This document shows positions 8,040 to 17,210 of a stretch of DNA of 64,000 nt, piece after piece. The DNA is from Mucilaginibacter polytrichastri (lineage in GTDB: Bacteria > Bacteroidota > Bacteroidia > Sphingobacteriales > Sphingobacteriaceae). A program made the translations under genes and the position numbers. Location of the stretch: positions 4,698,404 to 4,762,403 of the forward strand of contig NZ_MPPL01000001.1 in assembly GCF_001911425.1 (NCBI RefSeq), read 5' to 3'. The notes under the pieces were generated by a model. The model was given only the letters and a program-made list of their open reading frames with translations. It had not been told where the DNA came from and did no database searches. Positions within the stretch are counted from its first letter, which is position 1; the number at the start of each line of letters is the position of its first letter.

Positions 8040-9221
8040 ATGAATAATGTTTACAACCGGGTAAGGTCAATAGATGCGTTCCGCGCAGTAACGATGTTCC
8101 TGATGATCTTTGTTAATGATCTGGACGGAATACCCAAGGTGCCCAGCTGGCTAAAACACGCCGGCGATAACGTTGATGCACTTGGCCTTGCCGATACTAT
8201 TTTCCCAGCCTTTTTATTTATAGTAGGCTTATCAATCCCTTTCGCTTTCGAAAAGCGGATGAAACAGGGCGATACAAAAATTCCGCTGCGCATAATTACC
8301 CGCTCATTTGCCCTGATACTTATTGGCTTTTACCATGCCAATATGGAAACCTATAATGAAGCCACTGCCCTGCTGCCCCAGCCTGTTTGGGAAAGCCTGC
8401 TTACCATTAGTTTTTTCTTTATTTTTCTTGATTATAGTGAAATCACGCCCTTTAGGCGCTACTTATACCAGGGCTTCGGTATTGTGCTGCTTATTGTAAT
8501 GTCGCTGCTGTACAAAACTACAGACCCGGGCCAAACCTGGCTGCATTTAACCTGGTGGGGTATATTGGGGTTAATTGGCTGGTCGTACCTGCTGTGCAGT
8601 CTTATCTACTACTATTCGGGCGGGGCGCTCTGGATCCAGGCTGCGGCATGGATCTTCTTCCTGTTCTTTAACCTCGACTTCCATTTCGGTATGCTCAACT
8701 TTTTAAGCGGCGTGCAAAAATATGCCTGGTTAGCCGGCAACGGTGCTATGCAGGCCTTTACCATGGCCGGCATCTTTGTTTCTGTGATGTATATCCGCCT
8801 TAAGCAAAGTGAGGATATTAAGCTGCTTTGGGCAGGCATCATTTTGCTGGCTGTTATTCTTTTTAACCTCGGTTTTATTGTACGTTTCTTTAGCGGAGGC
8901 ATCTCTAAAGCGCACGATACACCATCGTGGGTGCTCATCTGCACGGGCATCAGCCTGGTAGTATATGCCTTTTTTGCCTTTGTGGTAGATTTTAAGCACC
9001 AGTACAATTGGGTAAAAATTATAGAGCCCGCAGGCAAGCAAACCTTTACCTGTTACCTGGTGCCGTTTATATTTTATCCCATTTACCAGATGACCAACCT
9101 GGGCTACCCCGAATACCTTAGCGAAGGTATAGGCGGGCTGATCAAATGCCTGGTATTCTCCTTCCTGATGATCTGGCTTGCCGGGTTGCTGAATAAGATT
9201 GGGATCAGGTTAAAGATCTGA
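8040..9221 (+). CDS. HGSNAT-like membrane acyltransferase (DUF5009 type)
   Basis: A 393-aa polytopic inner-membrane protein with about ten hydrophobic helices. It opens with RVRSIDAFRAVTMFLMIFVND, the signature of the bacterial relatives of heparan-alpha-glucosaminide N-acetyltransferase (DUF5009/DUF1624), and contains the conserved FPAFLFIVGLSIPFAFEKR loop and a late KQTFTCYLVPF helix. Relatives move acyl groups across the membrane onto amino sugars. The substrate here is unknown. It follows pdxA after 94 bases but probably has its own promoter. The downstream gap carries a palindromic repeat. Confidence 0.85.
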   Translation: MNNVYNRVRSIDAFRAVTMFLMIFVNDLDGIPKVPSWLKHAGDNVDALGLADTIFPAFLFIVGLSIPFAFEKRMKQGDTKIPLRIITRSFALILIGFYHANMETYNEATALLPQPVWESLLTISFFFIFLDYSEITPFRRYLYQGFGIVLLIVMSLLYKTTDPGQTWLHLTWWGILGLIGWSYLLCSLIYYYSGGALWIQAAAWIFFLFFNLDFHFGMLNFLSGVQKYAWLAGNGAMQAFTMAGIFVSVMYIRLKQSEDIKLLWAGIILLAVILFNLGFIVRFFSGGISKAHDTPSWVLICTGISLVVYAFFAFVVDFKHQYNWVKIIEPAGKQTFTCYLVPFIFYPIYQMTNLGYPEYLSEGIGGLIKCLVFSFLMIWLAGLLNKIGIRLKI

Positions 9222-9260
9222 GTTTGGGTTGATTGGTGAGTAAGTGATTTATTTAATTGC

Positions 9261-9439
9261 AGTCGCTCGGCTCGTTCGCTGCCGCAAGCGTCCCGCTTGT
9301 GGCACACCTGCTAAGTAGTTAACATAATTATTATACGACTCCACAAGCGGGACGCTTGCGGCAGCAAAAGGGGAACTACAACTGCTAACTTCGGCCAGAG
9401 GCCGTAAAATATCTGTCACTCGGCCAGAGCCGAGCGACT
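9261..9439. repeat. Nested palindromic intergenic repeat element
   Basis: Outer arms AGTCGCTCGGCT (9261-9272) and its reverse complement (9428-9439) enclose perfect 25-bp inner arms (9278-9302 and 9341-9365). A further small hairpin CGGCCAGAGGCCG lies at 9392-9404. The region is gene-free and sits between convergent genes. The architecture suggests a REP/MITE-like mobile palindrome, and it may also act as a bidirectional terminator. Confidence 0.75.
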
Positions 9440-9457
9440 GGTTAATGTTTTTATTTT

Positions 9458-9970
9458 TTACAAATACCTTTCCCGCAACACATTTAAATGATGCAGCTCA
9501 TGCCCGGCCATGGTGTACAATAATGCCCGTATAGTAATGGTATAACCGGTGGCATTACCCCTCACAGCAATTTCTTCGGGAGTTAAATTATTAATGAGGT
9601 ATAAGTTACCGGCACGTACGGTTTTAAATTCATCGGCCAGGCTCTCCAGGGTTCTGCTATTAGAGTGTGAAGTTTCTTCGTAGGCATTTTGGTCAAAACC
9701 AGGCATCTTTTGTGTTTCGCCACGGGCGAAACATAACAAACGATAGGCGAAAATCCGCTCGGTATCAATCATGTGGTTTAATGCCTGCTTAACAGTCCAC
9801 TTGCCTTCGGCATAGGCGTAGTCTCCCTTTTCGGCCGGTAGCTGCATAAAAAATTGATACGTGCTATCTTTTAGCTTGTTCAGCAGTTCAATAACATCAC
9901 CATAATTACTGGCCAGTTTTACATAACCGGCCTGCATGGTAGCATATTCATTTGGTTCTGGAGCATTCAT
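9458..9970 (-). CDS. DinB-family protein (copy 1 of a tandem pair)
   Basis: A 170-aa four-helix-bundle protein of the DinB/YfiT superfamily. These are usually metal-dependent (three His) thiol-transferase-like or unknown-function proteins, and are not the DNA polymerase of the same name. Seen here are KWTVKQALNHMIDTERIFAYR in the middle and GHELHHLNVLRERYL at the C-terminus, which carry the conserved His residues. The neighbouring gene at 10051-10557 is a clear paralogue in the same orientation, so a local duplication is likely. Role unknown. Confidence 0.87.
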   Translation of the reverse strand: MNAPEPNEYATMQAGYVKLASNYGDVIELLNKLKDSTYQFFMQLPAEKGDYAYAEGKWTVKQALNHMIDTERIFAYRLLCFARGETQKMPGFDQNAYEETSHSNSRTLESLADEFKTVRAGNLYLINNLTPEEIAVRGNATGYTITIRALLYTMAGHELHHLNVLRERYL

Positions 9971-10050
9971 CTTTGAAAGTATTATTGATCTTTCAAAGAT
10001 AGCTTAATTTGTTGCAGCCAAACTTCAGCCGGCTACTCTCCACTCTGCTG

Positions 10051-10557
10051 CTATAAATACCGGTCGCGTAAAATACCCAGGTGGTGCAGTTCGTGCCCGG
10101 CTATAATGTACAGCAATCCGTTTACGGTCATAAAATAACCATTGGCACTGCCTGTTAGTGTAAATTGCTCGGGGGTAAGGCTATTAAAAAGATACATATT
10201 GGCTTCGCGGGTGGCTTTAAACTCATCGGCCAGGCTTTTAAGGCTCCGGCTTTCATAATCAAATGCCGCTACATACTCTTCCTGGTTAAAGCTGGGCAGC
10301 TCTTTCTGTTCCTGGCGGGAGAAGCAAAGCAGCCGGTAAGCAAAGATGCGTTCACTATCAATCATGTGGCCCAATACCTGCTTAACGGTCCACTTACCTT
10401 CGGCATAAGCAAAGCTTGCCTTACCGCGCGGTATCTGGATCAAAAACTCGTATGTGCTGTCTTTTAGCTTATCCAGCAGTTTCACAATATCGCCGCGGTT
10501 GCTGGCTGCTTGTACATACTCTGCCTGCATGGGCGCGTATTCATGGTAAGGGTGCAT
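10051..10557 (-). CDS. DinB-family protein (copy 2 of a tandem pair)
   Basis: 168 aa, aligned end to end with the gene 80 bases downstream: both share the EYA(T/P)MQA start, GKWTVKQ, H-M-I-D-(T/S)-E-R-I-F-A-Y-R-L-L-C-F and the C-terminal AGHELHHL. The putative metal-binding His residues are kept in both copies, so neither looks dead. The gene is divergent from the M3 peptidase gene. Substrate and role are unknown. Confidence 0.87.
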   Translation of the reverse strand: MHPYHEYAPMQAEYVQAASNRGDIVKLLDKLKDSTYEFLIQIPRGKASFAYAEGKWTVKQVLGHMIDSERIFAYRLLCFSRQEQKELPSFNQEEYVAAFDYESRSLKSLADEFKATREANMYLFNSLTPEQFTLTGSANGYFMTVNGLLYIIAGHELHHLGILRDRYL

Positions 10558-10690
10558 TCATATAGTGATTGTGACAATTGCTTTATACCATCAAATATAA
10601 ATTATAATTTTATCGGCGCGATGCTTTCTATGCAATATTGAATAAATAAGCGCGTCTCTTAATTTACCAGTTAACAACTTAATACAAAAT

Positions 10691-12832
10691 ATGAACCTGA
10701 AAAAACTTTCCTGCCTGCCTGCACTCGCATTGCTTGCAGTAACAGGAGTATCCTGCAAACACTTAAGTACTGCAGGTGCAGATAACGGCGAAGCAACCAA
10801 TCCCTTTTTTGAGGCGAGTAAACTATCCCTGCAAGCACCAGATTTTACCAGGATAAAAGATAGCGATTACCAGCCGGCTTTAGAAGAAGGCATGAAACAG
10901 CAACAAGCCGAAATAAGCAAAATTGCCGATAACACCGAAGCCCCTACTTTTGAAAACACCCTGGTAGCCATGGAAAAAAGCGGCCAGCTCTTAAATCGTG
11001 TAAATGGCGTTTTTAACCTGGTAACCAGCGCCAACACCAACCCGAGCCTGCAAAAGGTACAGGAAGAAGAAGCGCCCAAAATGGCAGCCAATAACGATGC
11101 GATATTTTTAAACACCAAACTGTTTAAACGGGTACAGGCCATTTACCAAAAACGTGATGAGCTAAAACTAGACCCGGAATCGAAACGCTTGGTTGAATAT
11201 TACGAACAGAAATTTGAACTGGCCGGAGCCAACCTTTCTGACGGCGCAAAGGACACGCTAAAGAAATACAACCAGGAAGAAGCTGGCCTGAGCGCCAAAT
11301 TTACCAACATGGTACTGGCTGCAAATAAAGCAGGTGCCCTGTTAATAACCGACAAAGCAGAACTTGCCGGGCTGTCTGACGCCGAGATACAGGCAGCGGC
11401 TGATAATGCCAAGGCTGCCAAGCAAGATGGCAAATGGTTGTTATCCTTACAAAACACTACGCAGCAGCCGTTATTACAATCGTTAAGCAACCGTGCTACC
11501 CGCCAGAAACTATTTGAGGCCTCATATAACCGTGCCGAAAAAGGCGACGCCAATGATACCCGCAAAACCATTGCCCGCATTGCCGAGCTACATGCTTTGG
11601 CTGCCAAATTATTAGGCTTTAAAAGCTATGCCGACTGGAAGCTGCGCGATCAGATGGCCCAAAGCCCCGAAGCGGTTGAACAATTCTTAGGCAAATTGAT
11701 TCCGGCTGCTACGGCCAAAGCAAAAGTTGAAGCAGCCGATATACAGGCGGTGATAGACCAACAAAAGGGCGGCTTTAAACTAGCCCCGTGGGACTGGAAC
11801 TACTATGCCGAGCAAGTACGCAAAGCCAAATACGATTTGGACGAAGACCAGATTAAACCATACTTCGAGCTGGATAAGGTTTTAAAAGATGGTGTGTTTT
11901 ATGCTGCTAACCGGCTTTACGGCTTAACCTTTAAAGAGCGCAAGGATCTGCCCGTTTACCAGCCCGATGTACGCGTATTTGATGTTTTCGACAAAGACGG
12001 CAGCCAGCTGGGTATTTTCTATTGCGATTATTTTAAACGCGATAACAAGAACGGTGGCGCATGGATGAGCAACATTGTAGGCCAATCGAAATTACTGAAC
12101 CAAAAACCGGTAATTTATAACGTTTGCAACTTTACCAAGCCAGCCGCAGGCAAACCGGCATTAATTAGCGCAGATGACGCTAAAACTATGTTCCACGAGT
12201 TTGGGCATGGCTTGCATGGCTTATTTGCCAATCAGCAGTACCCAACCTTGGCCAGCCCTAATACCGCGCGCGATTATGTGGAATTTCCATCGCAGTTTAA
12301 CGAACACTGGATGATGGACCCTAAAGTATTTGCACACTTTGCCGTGCATTACCAAACCGGCGCACCTATGCCGCAAGCATTGGTTGACAAAATTAAAAAA
12401 GCAGGCACCTTTAACCAGGGATATGCTTTAACCGAAGCCCTGGGCGGCGATGCCATCGATATGGCCTGGAACACATTGGGCGCAGATAACGCCAAACAAG
12501 ATGTAGATAAATTTGAAGCTACCTCGCTGCAAAAAGCCGGGCTTAATTTATCAGAAGTTCCGCCGCGTTACCGGTCTAGCTATTTTCTACACATCTGGTC
12601 TAACGGTTATGCTGCAGGTTACTACGCCTACGCATGGACCGAAATGTTGGATGACGATGCCTTCTCCTGGTTCCAGGAAAACGGTGGTTTAACGCGAGCC
12701 AACGGTCAGCGTTTCCGCGATATGATCCTGTCTAAAGGCAACACCGAAAACTATGGTGATATGTTCAAAGCCTTCCGCGGCCACAACCCGGACATTAAGC
12801 CGATGCTGGTTAGTAGAGGGTTAGTGAAATAG
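10691..12832 (+). CDS. M3-family zinc metallopeptidase (peptidyl-dipeptidase Dcp-like lipoprotein)
   Basis: A thimet-oligopeptidase-family zinc peptidase that trims short peptides, most like Dcp, which releases C-terminal dipeptides. The zinc site is HEFGH at residues 502-506, inside TMFHEFGHGLHGLF, with the third ligand expected in EFPSQFNEHW about 25 residues later. The N-terminus is a lipoprotein-type signal with VTGVSC around residues 17-22, so it is probably membrane-anchored in the periplasm. At 713 aa it is full length. It stands alone: divergent from the DinB pair and followed by a strong terminator. Confidence 0.94.
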   Translation: MNLKKLSCLPALALLAVTGVSCKHLSTAGADNGEATNPFFEASKLSLQAPDFTRIKDSDYQPALEEGMKQQQAEISKIADNTEAPTFENTLVAMEKSGQLLNRVNGVFNLVTSANTNPSLQKVQEEEAPKMAANNDAIFLNTKLFKRVQAIYQKRDELKLDPESKRLVEYYEQKFELAGANLSDGAKDTLKKYNQEEAGLSAKFTNMVLAANKAGALLITDKAELAGLSDAEIQAAADNAKAAKQDGKWLLSLQNTTQQPLLQSLSNRATRQKLFEASYNRAEKGDANDTRKTIARIAELHALAAKLLGFKSYADWKLRDQMAQSPEAVEQFLGKLIPAATAKAKVEAADIQAVIDQQKGGFKLAPWDWNYYAEQVRKAKYDLDEDQIKPYFELDKVLKDGVFYAANRLYGLTFKERKDLPVYQPDVRVFDVFDKDGSQLGIFYCDYFKRDNKNGGAWMSNIVGQSKLLNQKPVIYNVCNFTKPAAGKPALISADDAKTMFHEFGHGLHGLFANQQYPTLASPNTARDYVEFPSQFNEHWMMDPKVFAHFAVHYQTGAPMPQALVDKIKKAGTFNQGYALTEALGGDAIDMAWNTLGADNAKQDVDKFEATSLQKAGLNLSEVPPRYRSSYFLHIWSNGYAAGYYAYAWTEMLDDDAFSWFQENGGLTRANGQRFRDMILSKGNTENYGDMFKAFRGHNPDIKPMLVSRGLVK

Positions 12833-12847
12833 ATCTAATCGTATTAT

Positions 12848-12893
12848 AAAATCAAAGAGGGCGGCATTATCAAATGTCGCCCTCTTTGATTTT
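12848..12893 (+). terminator. Strong hairpin terminator after the M3 peptidase gene
   Basis: A perfect 16-bp stem (12848-12863 and 12878-12893) with a 14-base loop, ending in TTTT. The A-rich start of the stem makes it potentially bidirectional. Confidence 0.85.
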
Positions 12894-12894
12894 A

Positions 12895-13015
12895 TACTCT
12901 ACTCCCGTCATGCTGAACTTGTTTCAGCATCCCACATGCTAAGTATGAACCATAATAAGTCTGCTACCTGTCCCGTGAGATGCTGAAACAAGTTCAGCAT
13001 GACGGGAATAGAGTA
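12895..13015. repeat. REP-like palindromic repeat (TGCTGAACTTGTTTCAGCA type)
   Basis: Perfect 29-bp arms (12903-12931 and 12979-13007) around a 47-base spacer, with flanking TACTCTA/ATAGAGTA extending the symmetry. Each arm is itself partly palindromic around AACTTGTT. Arms of this sequence are familiar as abundant intergenic repeats in Bacteroidota and other genomes. It ends only 3 bases before the stop of the histidine kinase gene. Confidence 0.75.
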
Positions 13016-13017
13016 AA

Positions 13018-14259
13018 TTACGCTATTACCGGCTCTTCTACTTCCTTGGTCATGCTCTTCAACACAATGCGGAAGGTGGTGCCTTTACCTAGTTCAGAGT
13101 CGCGCACAAAGATTTGGCCGTTATGGTAGTTAACCACCATCCGCTTGGTAAGCGAGAGGCCTAAGCCCCATCCGCGTTTACGGGTGGTGTAGCCGGGTTT
13201 AAATACGGTTTCGAACTTGGTTCTGGGGATGCCTTTGCCTGTATCGGTTACATCAATATAAACCTGTGTTTTGGCTTTACTCTCCGATATCTCTACCTTA
13301 ATGCTCCCGGTGCCTTCTATGGCATTAACGGCATTTTTAAGCAGGTTTTCAATTACCCAGTCAAACAGCGGCACGTTGAGCCCGGCCATTAGATTTTGAT
13401 TACCGGCCATTTCAAAGGTGATCTTATTACTCACCCGTACCCTGAAATAATCTACAAAGTCTTTAACAACCTCATAAACCGAGTGGATTTCCAGTACCGG
13501 TTTCGAGCCAATTTTAGAGAAACGATCGGCCACAATTTCCAATCGCTTCACGTCGTTCTCCATTTCGGCAATCAGCGGGTCGTCTTCGGCATTAAACTTA
13601 TCCTTCATCAGCTCAATCCAGGCCATTAATGAGGAGATGGGCGTACCCAACTGGTGGGCTGTCTCTTTAGCCAAACCAACCCAAACCTGGTTTTGCTCAG
13701 ACTTGCGCGATGAGTTAAATGCCGTATAAGCTATCAATAAAAATATGGCAATTACTGTAAGTTGTATATAAGGAAATATGCGCAACTGGGTAAGCAGCAA
13801 CGAATCTTTATAGTAAACCAGCCAGTAATTGTTATGAAAAATAACAATTTTAATAGGCGCATGCTGGGCTTTCATGGCTGCCAGCTCGTCTTTAAAATAC
13901 TTGGGATCGTACTTGGGAAGCTTTTTATCCTTAATAAATCCGGCCGAGGATACCTCCTGGATAAAGGTCTTGGTGGTATCAAGCCCTTTCGATAATTTAA
14001 AATCACCTTTCTCATCTACAATAATGGCCGGTACAGATAGGCTATCCCTAACCGAAAATACGTAGTTCAGAAAATCGTTATCATCCGAAGAAAAAACCTG
14101 TTTCATACTCTGCGCCCATACCTGGGCACGCGTACGTTCTGATTTTACCAGGTTCCTAACCAAATAATTGGTGTACAACAATGATCCGCTGGCAATAACC
14201 ACAGCAAATGCAAGCAATAAGTATTTCCAGCGTTTTCTTTGTTCGTAGGGGTTCACCAT
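13018..14259 (-). CDS. Membrane sensor histidine kinase
   Basis: A 413-aa kinase. A first transmembrane helix lies around residues 12-32, then an extracytoplasmic sensor region to about 160, a second helix around 163-182, a dimerisation/phosphoacceptor helix with AKETAHQLGTP (His202), and an HATPase domain with NLLKNAVNAI, DTGKGIP and GWGLGLSLTKRM. No response regulator gene is adjacent, so its partner is elsewhere. The HQLGTP form of the H-box is frequent in Bacteroidota orphan kinases. The signal it senses is unknown. gltX is divergent. Confidence 0.92.
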   Translation of the reverse strand: MVNPYEQRKRWKYLLLAFAVVIASGSLLYTNYLVRNLVKSERTRAQVWAQSMKQVFSSDDNDFLNYVFSVRDSLSVPAIIVDEKGDFKLSKGLDTTKTFIQEVSSAGFIKDKKLPKYDPKYFKDELAAMKAQHAPIKIVIFHNNYWLVYYKDSLLLTQLRIFPYIQLTVIAIFLLIAYTAFNSSRKSEQNQVWVGLAKETAHQLGTPISSLMAWIELMKDKFNAEDDPLIAEMENDVKRLEIVADRFSKIGSKPVLEIHSVYEVVKDFVDYFRVRVSNKITFEMAGNQNLMAGLNVPLFDWVIENLLKNAVNAIEGTGSIKVEISESKAKTQVYIDVTDTGKGIPRTKFETVFKPGYTTRKRGWGLGLSLTKRMVVNYHNGQIFVRDSELGKGTTFRIVLKSMTKEVEEPVIA

Positions 14260-14293
14260 ATCTATATTTCAAATTACGTAAAAATATTTTGTA

Positions 14294-14409
14294 GTCCGAA
14301 AGTGAGTTAGACCGCAAGTCCGAAAGTATCTTTAACGTAGATTTTATTCTTTTTGCCTACTTCTTGTCAAAAAATCTTATGGACTTCCCGACTTACGGAC
14401 TTCCCGACT
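14294..14409. repeat. Short direct repeats upstream of gltX
   Basis: GTCCGAAAGT occurs at 14294-14303 and 14318-14327, and GGACTTCCCGACT at 14381-14393 and 14397-14409. The two families are roughly reverse complements of each other. They fill the histidine kinase-gltX gap and argue against coding use of this stretch. Confidence 0.5.
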
Positions 14410-14416
14410 CATTTCC

Positions 14417-14424
14417 TATCTTTG
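14417..14424 (+). promoter_or_regulatory. -7 promoter element of gltX
   Basis: TATCTTTG is an exact match to the Bacteroidota -7 consensus TAnnTTTG and ends 8 bases before the preferred gltX ATG at 14433. This position supports the shorter gltX start. No TTG at -33 is obvious. Confidence 0.6.
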
Positions 14425-14432
14425 CGCCCGAT

Positions 14433-15953
14433 ATGAGTGACCAGAAAGTAAGGGTGCGTTTTGCACCAAGCCCAACCGGTGGTTTACACCTTGGCGGTGT
14501 ACGCACCGTGCTGTTTAACTACCTGTTTGCAAAGCAGCACAACGGTACTTTTGTTTTACGGATTGAGGATACCGACCAAACCCGCTACGTTGAGGGTGCC
14601 GAGCAATATATTTTAGATTGCCTTAAATGGTGCGGCTTGCACCCCGATGAAAGCCCTGTTACCGGCGGCCCATTTGCCCCGTATCGCCAAAGCGAACGCA
14701 AAGCGCTTTACCGCGAATATGCCGAACGCCTGGTAGCACAAGGTCATGCTTACTATGCCTTTGATACCCCGGCCGAGCTGGAACAAAAACGTAAAGAGAT
14801 CCCTAACTTTCAATACGGACTGGCGCATCGTAACGAAATGCGCAACTCTGTTTCTTTAAGCGAGCACGAGGTTGATGCCCTGTTGGATGCCCATGCCCCG
14901 CATGTGATCCGCATTAAAATACCCGAAGACGAGCAAATCAGCTTTAATGATATGATCCGCGGTGCGGTAAGCTTTGATACCAACTTGGTTGATGATAAAG
15001 TATTACTAAAAGCCGATGGTATGCCGACTTATCACTTAGCCGTGGTGGTCGACGATTTTCTGATGAAGATTACCCATGCTTTCCGCGGCGAGGAATGGTT
15101 GCCAAGCGCACCCGTACACTTACTGCTTTGGAAATACCTGGGCTGGCAAGCGCAAATGCCCCAATGGGCACACTTGCCTTTAATATTAAAACCCGATGGC
15201 CACGGCAAACTGAGCAAACGCGATGGCGCACGCTTAGGTTTCCCGGTTTATGCTATGAACTGGTACGATGCAAAATCGGACGAATTAACCCCGGGTTTCC
15301 GCGAATTAGGCTTTTTGCCCGAAGCATTTATTAACCTCCTGGGAACCCTGGGCTGGAATGATGGTACCGACCAGGAGTTGTTTACGATAGACGAACTGAT
15401 CGAAAAATTCTCGATAGACCGCGTAAGCAAAGCCGGTGCAAAATTCGATTTCGAAAAAGCGAAATGGTTCAATGCCGAGTGGATAAAGCGCAGCTCTGCC
15501 GAAAGTTTAGCACCCAAAGTTAAAACGGTATTGGAAGATAAAGGCATTATCGTAACCGATGATGCTTACTTATTAACCGTAATTGACACCATTAAAGATC
15601 GCGTTGTTTTACTGCCCGATTTTTACCAGCAGTCGGCCTACTTTTTTGCCGTACCTGCCGAGTACGACATCAACTCCGTAAAACCAAAATGGACCGACGC
15701 TAAAACCGATTTCTTTAACGCATTAGCAGAAACTTATAAAGCCGCCCCCATTTGGCAACCCGCCGAACTGGAAGCCACCTTTAAAGCATTGGCCGAAGAA
15801 AAAGCACTGAAGATTGGCGATGTGATGCTGCCTCTCCGTATTATGCTGGTGGGTGGTAAATTTGGCCCCCATGTGTATGATATTGCTACGCTGCTGGGGC
15901 AAGATGAAACGGTGAAAAGGATTGGATTGGCTTTGGAAGCTTTTACAGCATAG
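14433..15953 (+). CDS. gltX: Glutamate--tRNA ligase GltX
   Basis: Class I aminoacyl-tRNA synthetase that charges tRNA-Glu (and possibly tRNA-Gln, for later amidation). The HIGH-type signature is in FAPSPTGGLHLGG, the KMSKS-type loop is GKLSKRDG, and the anticodon-binding helical domain fills the C-terminal third. I choose ATG 14433 (506 aa, beginning MSDQKVRVRFAPSP). An ATG at 14364 is open, but it would translate repeat DNA and the -7 promoter element. Terminator hairpin at 15994-16016. Confidence 0.96.
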   Translation: MSDQKVRVRFAPSPTGGLHLGGVRTVLFNYLFAKQHNGTFVLRIEDTDQTRYVEGAEQYILDCLKWCGLHPDESPVTGGPFAPYRQSERKALYREYAERLVAQGHAYYAFDTPAELEQKRKEIPNFQYGLAHRNEMRNSVSLSEHEVDALLDAHAPHVIRIKIPEDEQISFNDMIRGAVSFDTNLVDDKVLLKADGMPTYHLAVVVDDFLMKITHAFRGEEWLPSAPVHLLLWKYLGWQAQMPQWAHLPLILKPDGHGKLSKRDGARLGFPVYAMNWYDAKSDELTPGFRELGFLPEAFINLLGTLGWNDGTDQELFTIDELIEKFSIDRVSKAGAKFDFEKAKWFNAEWIKRSSAESLAPKVKTVLEDKGIIVTDDAYLLTVIDTIKDRVVLLPDFYQQSAYFFAVPAEYDINSVKPKWTDAKTDFFNALAETYKAAPIWQPAELEATFKALAEEKALKIGDVMLPLRIMLVGGKFGPHVYDIATLLGQDETVKRIGLALEAFTA

Positions 15954-15993
15954 GCTTCAGAAGTAAGATACAAGAACCAGGAAACAAGATATT

Positions 15994-16019
15994 AAAAGCG
16001 GCGATGAGCCGCTTTTTTT
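15994..16019 (+). terminator. Terminator of gltX
   Basis: A 9-bp GC-containing stem (15994-16002 and 16008-16016) with a 5-base loop, followed by a T-run. This is a classic factor-independent terminator 41 bases after the gltX stop. Confidence 0.85.
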
Positions 16020-16028
16020 GTTATTTGA

Positions 16029-16156
16029 TCCCCTTATTGCTATCGCAAGTTTTCAACTTGTGACGAATTATGTGTCAACATTTCACCTTACGTAAGGAAG
16101 CTTAACAAGTACATATCACAAGTACGCTACGCTAAACTGCGATATCGGGGGCCTGA
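16029..16156. repeat. Imperfect palindromic intergenic element
   Basis: The segment is roughly symmetric about 16091: CCCC...TATCGCA...ACTTGTGA on the left recurs inverted on the right as TCACAAGT...TGCGATATCGGGGG. A perfect 12-bp palindrome CCTTACGTAAGG (16086-16097) lies at the centre. No coding potential is evident. Probably a degenerate REP/MITE-like repeat. Confidence 0.5.
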
Positions 16157-16208
16157 CCTTGCTGTAGCACGCTTAACTTACGAGAACTGTGGCTTACACA
16201 TTATCGTA

Positions 16209-17081
16209 CTATTCTTTAAAACAATCAGCAGTTACATTTAAACTTAAATAACCCCCTATTTTCAACCAACCCGATTGGCTTTTATCCCGAAACAAAATTG
16301 ATTTCGAGGATGACGGTACCGCCGAGATATTAAACGACTTCTTTGCAGGGTCGTCGCCCGGTTCACTTTTTAGCCATTGAATGGTTATGGCCACCTGGTC
16401 TAATCCTTTTAAATAGATCTGGTATTTGCTCAGGTCCACATTTACCCATTGCTGCCTCATCTGTTCTACATCAAACAATATATCGTCTTTAATAATCAGG
16501 GTGTCCGGCAGATTGTCCTTAACGCTGTAGATATTTAGCCGGAACTTCACATTTTTGAAATGATTAAATACCACATGCATATTGAAAGTCTGCAGCTCAC
16601 AGTTTTTATCCATTTCCATCACCGTCCCAATTTCTTTTCCAAGTTCATCGCTGGTATGGTTTCTTTCTGAGATCATCCGGGTGCTCATAAAAGCCGAGCT
16701 GCCGGTACGGCCGAAAGTTTTTGTTTTAAATTTGAGGGGCTTAACTGTTATTTCATTCAGCAAAAAAGAAACCTGGCTTAATTTAATTATTTGAGGCTCA
16801 TTATTTAGCCCGCTATATGCAAGGTTAGCTACCTGGTAACCCACAGAAGATACCAGGATCTGGTCGTTCTGGTTAATACTGTCTGTTGGTATTTGAAAGT
16901 TAAAGTGCCCGCTTTCGTCTGCCACGGTGCCAAAACTTTTGTTCTTAACGCCAATGGTGGCAAAAGGTATTGGCTTGTCGTTTTTAGCATCTATTACTGT
17001 TCCCCGAAGTTTAATCTGCGCAACTGAAGTGAAGCCGAATGGCAAAATTAATAAGCAAATAATATACAGGATTTTTTTCAT
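16209..17081 (-). CDS. Carboxypeptidase-like regulatory-domain protein (secreted)
   Basis: A 290-aa exported protein with a signal peptide cleaved after about SVAQ (residue 22). A CarboxypepD_reg-like beta-sandwich follows at about 24-105 (LRGTVIDAKNDKPIPFATIGV and VSSVGYQ), the same module that starts TonB-dependent SusC receptors. The remaining 180 residues are not recognised but look beta-rich. Proteins of this build are common in Bacteroidota and are presumed to be envelope-associated. No TonB-dependent barrel follows, so it is a stand-alone protein, not a fragment. Confidence 0.8.
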   Translation of the reverse strand: MKKILYIICLLILPFGFTSVAQIKLRGTVIDAKNDKPIPFATIGVKNKSFGTVADESGHFNFQIPTDSINQNDQILVSSVGYQVANLAYSGLNNEPQIIKLSQVSFLLNEITVKPLKFKTKTFGRTGSSAFMSTRMISERNHTSDELGKEIGTVMEMDKNCELQTFNMHVVFNHFKNVKFRLNIYSVKDNLPDTLIIKDDILFDVEQMRQQWVNVDLSKYQIYLKGLDQVAITIQWLKSEPGDDPAKKSFNISAVPSSSKSILFRDKSQSGWLKIGGYLSLNVTADCFKE

Positions 17082-17210
17082 ATTGGCTTAGGTATAGAGG
17101 TTATAGTAGCAGTACGATATTTGTTAAAAAATTACAGGCTAAGCTAACTAAATGCTTTTAAGTTTATACTTTTTTTCAGGTATATTGGCTTCCTTAAATC
17201 TTATATCACC

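Noticed and set aside
14364-14432. Longer gltX start
   Set aside because: The extra 23 codons cover tandem repeats and the TATCTTTG promoter element, and would precede the family's conserved start.
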